From the NCBI RefSeq assembly GCF_949628215.1, contig NC_134278.1, positions 106,559,277 through 106,623,276 of the forward strand: a DNA stretch of 64,000 nt, given 5' to 3'. Origin of the DNA: Phalacrocorax aristotelis. Its lineage: Eukaryota; Chordata; Aves; Suliformes; Phalacrocoracidae. Position numbers and translations under genes: made by a program. This document shows positions 35,101 to 64,000 of this stretch, piece after piece. The notes under the pieces are model-generated. The model saw only the letters and a program-made list of their open reading frames with translations. It was not told the DNA's origin and did not search any database. The first letter of the stretch is position 1. Every line of letters begins with the position of its first letter.

Positions 35101-35801
35101 TTTGCTGTATGTCCTGGGCCTTGGACCATAATAACATTTTTATGCTGCAGCATACTGGCACCTCCTGCTATATTTTGTTCTTGATAGCTTATCCTACCTG
35201 GCTTCTTGTGGTTTAAGGGTGGGGAAGGGGAGCATAAAGTAGAAAATAACACTGACTGTGTGTGACCAAAAGAAGGTTCCTGAGGTATTACAAGAGTTGG
35301 TGTTTTTTTTTTCCATCTCATGGTTTCTATAGAAAAGTATATACTGTTTCTTAGAAATCCCTGTGTTACGGAGCTGTGGTGGATTTTGGAGGTCAGTGCG
35401 GCTGGACCGTATAGATATCAAAACATTATTGCTATACAAGTACCATATCATTTCCTACTGTAACTATTATTTGGCTGATGTAATGATCCACAGTTCCGGT
35501 ATACAATTTATGAAAGATCAGCGAGAGGTTCTCTTTTGAGAATATCTCTAAGATGGAGTTGCAAGCAATAAAAATATAATTGCTAATTAATTTTTCTGAA
35601 ATACGTAAGATTTATTTCCCACATGGAAATTGTTGTTATAATACCATTGCACTGTTGGTTTTTTTTTTCTAGGAGTGAAAGTGGTTCTCTTAAGTGTATT
35701 CTGTTAATAAGAAAACCCCAAACCCAACAACAAACACCTCAATATGGCTGTGTCTGGCTCTTCAGGTTGTATTATATATATAATGCTTTCTGGACAATGA
35801 T
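32171..35801. other. Intergenic DNA, second part
   Basis: No gene recognised. A 124-codon plus-strand open frame at 32519-32893 resembles nothing I know. Confidence 0.6.
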
Positions 35802-36080
35802 CACAGAATCTTAGGTTGGAAGGGACCTCAGGGATCATCTAGTCCAACCTTTCTGGGAAGAGCACAGTCTAAACAAGATGGCCCAGCACCCTGTCCAGAC
35901 AACTCTTAAAGGTGTCCAACGTGGCTGAGTCAACCACTTCCCTGGGGAGATTATTCCAATGGTTGACTGTCCTTATGTGAAAAATTTCCCTCTGATGTCC
36001 AGTTGGAATCTCCCCAAGAGCAATTCCTGTCCATTCCCCCTTGTCCTTTCCATGTGACTCCGTGATTCTCTTTTCTTGTG
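35802..36080 (-). mobile_element. CR1 LINE 3' fragment
   Basis: It starts with the reverse complement of a CR1 end (TCACAGAATCTTAGGTTGGA, then AGGGATCATCTAGTCCAACC) and continues with diverged CR1 sequence to about 36080. It differs from the copies at 31730 and 43278 and may belong to another subfamily. Element sense is minus. Confidence 0.88.
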
Positions 36081-39000
36081 TCAGAAGTGGATAAAACTAC
36101 ATAAATATAAAACTGTAATCCACAATCTAGCATCTGAGGGTATGGATGGATACATAAAGGGTCAGTCTACACTAGGAAAATACGCCTTGGGAAGATTCAG
36201 CAGTTCACAGTATTTCTACTGGAGTGTTTGTTGAACCAAGAGGAAAAGCAAAACCTCATGCTTGTGTAACTCTAGGGTGAAAATGCTGGACACCACTAGG
36301 ACCTTGCTGTCACTGGTTTCCACAACAGTTTTTTAGAAAAATACCCACTTCAAATTCACTCTCAACCAATATATTAAATACTCTTATGCTGGAGGTGAAG
36401 TTTTTACTTGCTCATATGTAGTTTACTAGCTTTCATGTAAATTACATCCCTTTTAATGAAGGTGGCTTTTATCCTCAGTTTGAGGGTCTACCTCATTAAA
36501 ACTTGAAATATGTTATAGTCTGGGAACCTGTTAGAGGTCCATTTGTGGTAGACATCTAGTGTTCTGAAAAACCAAAGAGATGACCCAGGTTTCAGGGTTG
36601 CATCCCACTGCTAGAGATCCACTCCCTACAGATACTGCAGAACTGCCAAAGGCATCTCTGATAGAAGTGAACATTTATATATGAAATATCAGCAGAAGCA
36701 TCATCTAACAAGCATGTGTCTTGGCCCAACCACTCATTCCCTAACCTCCCTTAAAGCCATACACTGTATTTTGGTTAGGTAGCTGGAGATGGTTTTGGAT
36801 ATTATGGTGCATCTTTTTTGAAGAATGTGCTGATATTTCACTGCACTGTGTGACCCTACACAGAAGCTTTCCTATCAATTAACTGCTAGCAGCCCTTGCT
36901 TCACAATAATGAATAGAAGCACAAAAAGGAATGCTGTTCTATTTGTTTAAACACTTTGAATTTCATAGAGCATCTATATTCATGTCTGAACATCTGCAAA
37001 ATGTGAGCTCCTTTTGAACATTATACCTGGCAGTGCCTGCGCTGAATATATTGTAAAAAAACCTAACCAAAATTAGAAAAGGCATAAAAATCCCCACAGC
37101 AGGTATCCAAATACTTATGAAAATCAATAGCCTGTCACACTTTAGGGACATCTGATATTAGTCACTAGGACCAGATACGAGTCCAGTGCTGATAAAGGCC
37201 CTGTAAAAATGCTATTAAGATATGATCAAACTTAGAAAATTAGGAATTTTTCTCAGTGCAACTGCAGAAGATAACAGTAAGAGATTAGTTAGAAGGAGAA
37301 AATCAGTAATCACTATATTTAAATTTTAAAATTTAGAAGTGGCATTACTAAGCTAGTTACAATGTGGTTTGGGTTGGTTGGTTTGTTTGTTTGTTTGGGG
37401 TTTTATTTTTTTGTTTCTTTCTTTCTTTCCAGCAATTCTCGTGAGTTTTTTTGCTACTTCTGTGCGTCCCTCCCACTGTCAAAGAATGCAGCAGAGTTCT
37501 GTCTACATGGAAAGCAAATACTGCAAGTAATCTAGTCTGTTGACAGGAAGATCAGTAAGTGGGAAATATGTGATGAAATGTTAGTCTCAGTAAAACTGAA
37601 ATTAAGTAAGAAGAGTCTGTTTTGCCCTTTTTTCCTTCCCTGTTGTAAGGGATTTTTTTGAGGCGGGGGTTGGTTTCTGTCTATTGACAAACCTTCTAAA
37701 ATTGAAATTGTACAAGCAGCAGAAATGGTCAGTAAGGTCATGAGGAAAGAGATCAACTTTATAAAATACATAACTCCAAAATAGGAATTCTGAGTATGGG
37801 TAAGGCAAAAGTATGAAATACAAGCCTTACGCAAGAGAGTTCTTCACTGTGTTGAGTGTAGTTTTATACTGGGTACTTTTTGAGGTTGTTTCTTGGAGAG
37901 ACTACTGTAAAAGAGGCTCTCACTAACGGTGTTGTTTACCACTGTCAGCCTCACAGGTAGGATGCTTCTGTCCAGAGAACAAGCAATGAGAATTTTAATA
38001 TTGTTCTGCTTTTTAATTTAAACTACAGAGTTTAGGCTACATAGTAGAATTTGGGGAGTCTGACTCCTCATTATTTAGGAATTCTTCTTCATATTATTAC
38101 ATTGTTGGAAACTGCTGTATAGTAGAATCCAAGATTTGATCAGAAAGCTAATCACATGGTTTGGGTCAAGGGCAGTGGCTAAAAGGGGATGTTTTAGGGC
38201 CAAAGTAGGAAAAAAGAGATGGAAAACCTGCTAGCTAGTGCAGGAGCAAGAATATTTCTGACTAGGAATCATTTTTCTGAATCTAGGCTTAAAATAGCTA
38301 GGTTTTGTTTTTATTCTTTCTACAACATTTTGTAAAAATGTAGGATTAAAAGTAGCTTTTTTATATTGTTGAAGTAGGGACTACTGGACCACAGTTGAGA
38401 GATAAAAATGCAGTCAGTAACTTAACACAGTAATATAGCCTGCAACGTTCCTTGCCACTTAACCAACAACTATCACCCAGAACTATGGGTTCCTAGGCTT
38501 ATTGTGACAGGCATGCAAATAAAAATATTTATTACAATTGTTGAGTGGGGGGCCCTGCATTCTCTTAGAATTCAAGCAAGGTGCACCCGAGTTGCTTCAT
38601 TTTGCCATATTTTATGTTGACCCAGACACAGGAAAACTGAAGCCAACCGAAGTACACAATAAAAATGTTAATGAAAAACCTACCAGACCTGGAACCAAAG
38701 AAACTTGGTGAATATCTTTTCCTCCTCTGGGTAATAACGCTTCAGTGGGTTGCTGCCCCTGCTCTGAGAGAGACCATAAGCAGGGCCGGACAGGAGAGGG
38801 TGGAGCCAAGCCGGCTGGGTAGAGACACTTGCAGTGAGGAGAATGGCGATAGTAGCTGATGTCCTAATCTGGATGTGGGGGCGGGTTTAGTGTTGAGTTG
38901 TGGTTTGGGTTTTTTTTGTTGTTTTGGTTTTTTTTTCCTAGATCTGGAAGGGCAGCAGGCTATCTCCTGTTGAAATAAATGGAGATGGACATGCTGTCCA

Positions 39001-42000
39001 AACAGGGAAATTTTTTCTATGCCCTTTTGAGCTGTTCTAAGAAGGAACAGTTCTTCCCTGTTAGCCCACACTCCAAATGTTAGATGTATAAATAAGAGAC
39101 TGGCTGTGTACTCCCTCATCAGTTTCATTTTGAGATTTTTTTCTTCTATCCAGAATGTAGGATTTTTAAAGTTTTTTTCCCGTATTAGTTACCCATAAAA
39201 AGTCTGGAGGAAATTCAGTAATTCCAAAACTGGAAAAGTGTCCATATTTATTTTTTGACAAATTTGTTATGGCTATTTGGGAATACTAACATTCCTTAAT
39301 TCTTAGGTCTACAGTCTGCTGTGCAGCTGGTTATTTCTTTGAGTTAAATGTTTCATTTAATTTTAGACCGCAGAAATAATGGGACCTTTAGGAACCTCAG
39401 ACTGAACTTTGCCAATGCCTGGACCACTTTGGTTAAAATGAGTTGTAGAAATAAATGGAACAGTTTCAGTAAGATGCACAGATCTTTTCCCGCATTCTTT
39501 CCTTTTGATAGACATGCGCGTACTTGTTGAACTATGGACTTACCTTAGTTTTGAGGTCTGACTTGTTTCTCATTGTTTTTTCCATAAAGTAACAATGTTA
39601 ATCACAAGGAACTAAGTATTCATGTACGTGTGTACTTGGGGACCTTAGCCTGCAGACTTTTGGGGATAAGAATTTGTAGAGTAATGACTGCTTTATTGAT
39701 TTTAATCTAAAAAATTTAAAATTATAGTTGTTTTTTATCTTAGTTTGAATTCAGAATGTCCTTTTTTTGTTTGGTGTCTGTATGGTGGAGTAACTTGTGC
39801 ATTACCTTCTGTAATTTGTTATCCTACCAATTAATGTATTTTATCAGTTTAGCAAAAGCTATATCTTAGCATACAAATGGAACTGAATTTAAAGATCGAA
39901 TGTTCTTTTTATTTTCAGGGGTGGTGGTAGTTTGTTATAACTTTGTGTTGTTATGATTCTGGTTTTTGACAGTTTCTTTTTTATAAAGAACTTATTTTAT
40001 AAAGAACAAAAGGTAGTCTGCAAAACAGAGTGGAAATCAAACCAGCCTTGAATAAAACCAGTGCTTTTCAATAGAAATCAAATAAATTTTGAGCAGGTGA
40101 GACTTCCCTAACCATTGTGTTTCTTTACTGATTTGATGCTGTGAATGTGAAATGACAAGACCCAAAGAACTGACAGAATCTGACGGCAAAGTCTCCTGCA
40201 ACTTTGGAAGAACTGGGTTTGTCTTCATCCGTTTGAAAACTTGCAAAAGGGTTGGTGATTTTTTCTGTCCACAGAAGAAGGAGTTTTTACTAGCTTTAAA
40301 GAGCAGATGACTTGCCGGTATTTTAGAACAAGTTTTCTTATGAGATTTGTTAGATGTTGGAACAGATTATCTAGAGACACTGTATGGCTGACTCATGGCA
40401 AGTTTTTAACAGAAAACACCGTAGCATCTCTCCGGATTGAACCTTGTGACGAGATGAAAGAAAGGAGCTCTGTCCTATTCTGACGTTTTTATTTCATAAA
40501 TAACACGGGGGTTTAGTGGAATTCCCACAAATTAGTGCTTGGAACTGGTGTTTTTATTGATGATGGAATTTTCAGCACATTTGTGTGTATCAACACTGGA
40601 AGCTACGGTCATCTTAGTAAATGGGTTGGCATAAATACAAGCTGCTGCCAAAAAGGGAGGTGCCTCAGCTGCCTTTCCTCATTTACCACCAGTGCTGGGT
40701 TTCTTTTCAGGCTGGTTTTCAATTCAAGTGGGGTGACAAATATTCACAGCTTAGATGAAGGCAAATCTGTTCTTTTTGCAGCAGCAGCTGCTCAAAGTGA
40801 CTGTGGAACAGTAGCTTAAGGCTCTGCAGCCAAGGGACAGTCGCTTACTGGGGTACTACAAGTCCTGACCTAGGGCCTTTTTCAGGAAAAAAAACAACAG
40901 GCTGAAAGAGCAGCATAATAAAATACAGCTGAATGTCCTCTATAGCAAACTATGACATTTTGCATTAGCCTTAAGTGGAAATATTAGGTATTAAGTTCTG
41001 CCGATTAGGCTTTAGCAAACAAGCAAATTAAGCTATTCCAGTTTTCAGCTTTCCAAAAAAATGATAGCTGAAGAGCTGTAACCATCTAATAATGAAGTCA
41101 GGCAGTGTACGTGCGCTGCTTCAAGTGGGGCTTAGCTTCCAGCTTTGTATCGTTTGCAAAATCTACCAGCAATGGCAAGAAAATGAGTATAGAATACAAA
41201 ATAATCACAGTGAAGCATTAACACAGTGTCCCTCTCCACTAGTGGTGCAGATTCACATCACCAGCAGGAATCCTGTTTTGCAGTGGGGAGAAAGGAGGCA
41301 GAAGATAAAGGAGAAATCTTGCATTTGCTATAACGTTTTATTTGTTTGCAGTGTTACAAGGTAGATGTAAACCCAACCTAGCTAAAATGGTACCTTTGAC
41401 ATGGAACTTGTGGTATTAAGCATGATGCTCTGAAAAATGAGGCGATCAGAGACCGGACCACACAACGCAACACAAACTGCAGCCAGCCCACGCTTCATGG
41501 ATTTCCAGAAAAAATATGGCTTTTCTTTCTCACTGTGTGTCCCCTTGCTCCCACTGCTGTGTACTTGCTGATTCAGTTTTAAATCTTTTTCTTTGAAGGC
41601 CTCAAAGTTTCTATAATGAATGCCAGCTGCCAGGTGTCTCCAAGTCATAGATATTCCTGCAGAGCCCGGCAGAAGCTAAGATAGCATGCACTTATCTAGC
41701 CTTCTGGTACAGTGGCTTAGAGGAATAACGAAACAGTCTTCCAGATCACTCTTGGTTGTTAATGGTTGTGTAAATTCAGTGTCAAAGGTTACACTTACAA
41801 TTTTTTCTGGGGAAATTGCCAGAGTGTTTGATCTCCTCAAGTTTGGCCTGCGCTGCTGAAGCTAGCAGGAACTAAATAACCTGGGGCCTTCATACTTATG
41901 GTTGCTGGGGATAGATTTAGATGTGTAAAGATGCAAATAAATGCTTCCATGCAATATTCCAGGGAGAATTAGCCTTTTTGGAAATTCAGGTGCTTGATTT

Positions 42001-43277
42001 TTCTCCCCTAGCCTGTCTCGCTCTGGCAGCAAATCCAGGGATGGCCAGTGTACAGTACACGACTAGTTTAAGAGTGGCTTCCATGGCACAGCTACTTTAT
42101 ACGCCTGGCAGCAGGGCTGGGCCATCCTGGGGTTTTAGGAGCCACCTGGGTCTCTGGCTGTGTGAGGAGGGGCTGCTGACCCTAGGATGCTCTGAGATGT
42201 GATCTGTAGCTCCTGCTGCAATGAAGTTGTCACCTGCCTCCACCCCTCGACTCTCCACAATACGTAGTGTGTGTCCTTTCCCTTAAATGCTGTGGGGAGG
42301 CAGGAGGTCGGCAGAATGAAGATCAGGCTTTTGCGGCTGCGCATGTGTACAGTCAGTGTTCAGTCACAGCCACGGCCACCCTGCCTGGCTGAATCAGACG
42401 GTGTGTGTGGCTGCGCCGGAGCTGGCTGCAGTTCCTGGCTGTACTGTGGCCAGGGCCCAAGCATTACCTGGGAGAGCTGGCTGGGCAGTGCCAAAATTCT
42501 GTGGGAGCAGTGCTAATGCGTAAAAAGCCTGAGCGACACAGCCCATCGTCTCTGCTGTGCTGTACTTGCTCCTACTGTGTGAAATAGCTTTTCCCCATAC
42601 GTGCGATCATGCGGAAACATGCTCGTGTCTTGAATATGCCCTGAGATGCGGAGCCTGAAGGTGCGGCGGCACTTAACGAGGCGCTGCAGCAAGCAAATGC
42701 CAATGCCAGCGAGAAAATCTGCCTTTTGCATTGAAGAGATCTGAGTATTTTCCATTTACTGACAGATTAGTAAGGCAGAAGGAACAAAGTCGTTTAATCC
42801 CTGAATGAAAAACTGTTGTAAATTAAATATTTCAAAGAGTTTAAGACCTGTCAAAGGTTATATTTAAATAGTTTATCTCGCTGCTTCCACTGAGCTGTTA
42901 ATCAGTTTGTCCATACGGTACTGAGTAGCCTTCTAAAATAAATCATCATGGGAAGGTGTGAAACACCAGCTGGGGGGATAGCGGAGAGCGGCAGCAACCT
43001 GCCGGGGGGGTGTCAGCGAGGCCTCCAGGGTTTCACTTGCTGTGAGGGAGGGAGGTGCCTCCTGCTGCCCTGGAGACCAGCTGCCACGAGTTTGTGGGTG
43101 GTTTTAAAGCATTTGGAGTTCAGCAGCCCCCGGGGTGCAGCACTGAGGGCTGAGCTACTGCGGCCATTCCCTGGGCAGGTGCAGAGGGCACCATGAGGGG
43201 CTGTCTGCCCCCCAGCGGGCAGAGCCCTCTCAGAGATGATGCTGCCCCCCACCCTGTGGGCACTGTGTTTCCCCTTG
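36081..43277. other. Intergenic DNA, third part
   Basis: Mostly AT-rich. It becomes more GC-rich from about 42000 toward the KCNH1 island. No gene, RNA gene or clear transposon recognised. Confidence 0.6.
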
Positions 43278-44280
43278 AATCATAGAATCATAGAATTATT
43301 AAGGTTGGAAAAGATCTCTAGGATCATCAAGTCCAACCATCAACCCAACACCACCATGCCTCCTAAACCATGTCCCAAAGTGCCACATCCACATGTTTTT
43401 TGAACACATCCAGGGATGGTGACTCCACCGCCTCTCTGGGCAGCCTGTTCCAATGCCTGACCACTCTTTCAGTAAAGAAAATCTTCCTAATATCCAATCT
43501 AAATCTCCCCTGATGCAGCTTGAGGCCATTTCCTCTTGTCCTATCACTACTAACTTGGAAGAAGCTCCTTTCAGGTAGTTGTAAAGAGCGATAAGGTCTC
43601 CCCTCAGCCTCCTCTTCTCCAGACTAAACAACCCCAGCTACCTCAGCTGCTCCTCATAAGACCTGCTCTCCAGACCCTTGACCAGCTTCATTGCCCTTCT
43701 CTGGACACGCTCCAGCACCTCAATGTCCTCCTTGTCATGAGGGCCCCAAAACTGAACACAGTATTTGAGGTGCGGCCTCACCAGTGCCAAGTACAGGGGC
43801 ACGATCACCTCCCTGCTCCTGCTGGCCACACTATTCCTGATACAAGCCAGGATGTTGTTGGCCGCCTTGGCCACCTGGGCACACTGCTGGCTCACGTTAA
43901 GCGGCTGTCAACCCACACCCTCAGGTCCTTTTCTGCTGGGCAGCTCTCCAGCTGTTCTTCCCCGATTCTATGATTCTATGGGGTTGTTGTGACCCAAGTG
44001 CAGGACCTGGCACTTGGCCTTGTTAAACCTCATACAATTGGCCTTGGCCCATCGATCCAGCCTGTCCAGGTCCCTCTGCAGAGCCTTCCTACCGTTGAGC
44101 AGATCGACACTCCCGCCCAACTTGGTGTCGTCTGCAAACTTACTGAGGGTGCACTTGATCCCCTCGTCCAGACCATTGATAAAGGTATTAAACAGAACTG
44201 GCCCCAAAACTGATCCCTGGGGAACCCTGCTCGTGACCGGCTGCCAACTGGATTTAGCTCCGTTCACCGCCCCATTCCTG
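43278..44280 (-). mobile_element. CR1 LINE with reverse-transcriptase remnant
   Basis: The 3' end lies at 43278, where the plus strand has AATCATAGAATCATAGAATT, the reverse complement of the CR1 octamer tail. The minus strand encodes ORF2 pieces. At 43968-44267 there are the reverse-transcriptase motifs [14 protein letters not shown] and FADDTK. At 43638-43895 there is [20 protein letters not shown]. At 43299-43631 there is [20 protein letters not shown]. Frameshifts and stops separate them, so it is dead. It is 5'-truncated about 370 bp before the KCNH1 ATG. An inverted octamer pair sits inside it at 43964-43980. Confidence 0.93.
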
Positions 44281-44341
44281 CAGCCCTGAGGGGTGCCGGT
44301 GGCGGCTCTGAGCTCCCAGGAAGGGCGGGCGGGCTCCGTGA

Positions 44342-64000
<19,659 letters not shown>

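Noticed and set aside
40535-40819. 94-codon open frame with Ser/Cys-rich content
   Set aside because: No recognisable motif and no supporting context.

Overview
This window is vertebrate nuclear DNA, almost certainly from a bird. It contains several CR1-type LINE retrotransposon copies, including the octamer tail and reverse-transcriptase motifs typical of avian CR1. It also has GT-AG spliced genes with large introns and two CpG islands. I cannot name the species.

Two protein-coding genes lie head to head. RCOR3 (REST corepressor 3) is on the minus strand. All 12 coding exons can be placed between 28601 (ATG) and 4560 (TGA). Their phases agree at every junction and give a 546-residue protein with ELM2, SANT1, linker, SANT2 and a proline-rich tail. 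Its first exon sits in a strong CpG island (about 27540-29340). The stretch below 4560 is probably 3' UTR and downstream flank. KCNH1 (EAG1 voltage-gated potassium channel) is on the plus strand. Its first three coding exons (44648-44720, 57900-58023, 58276-58382) encode the first 101 residues, the PAS-cap and the start of the PAS domain. The gene continues past the right edge. Exon 1 lies in a second CpG island (about 44280-45260). The divergent RCOR3/KCNH1 order matches the human 1q32 neighbourhood as I recall it, but the start codons here are only 16 kb apart.

Layout: 1-146 CR1 fragment; 147-4559 putative RCOR3 3' UTR and flank; 4560-28601 RCOR3 body; 28602-29340 RCOR3 promoter island; 29341-43277 intergenic DNA with two CR1 copies (about 31730-32170 and 35802-36080) and a decayed C2H2 zinc-finger sequence (about 30332-30715); 43278-44280 a longer CR1 with reverse-transcriptase remnants directly abutting the KCNH1 promoter; 44280-64000 KCNH1, with a very short CR1 tail in intron 1 that has expanded into seven perfect 10-bp repeats.

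No new biological system is evident. The items most worth a second look are an exon-like segment in KCNH1 intron 3 whose translation resembles the expected next exon, the unannotated zinc-finger remnant, an inverted CR1 tail octamer inside the CR1 reverse-transcriptase frame, and upstream open frames at both gene starts. Most long open frames in the CpG islands and introns look like chance.
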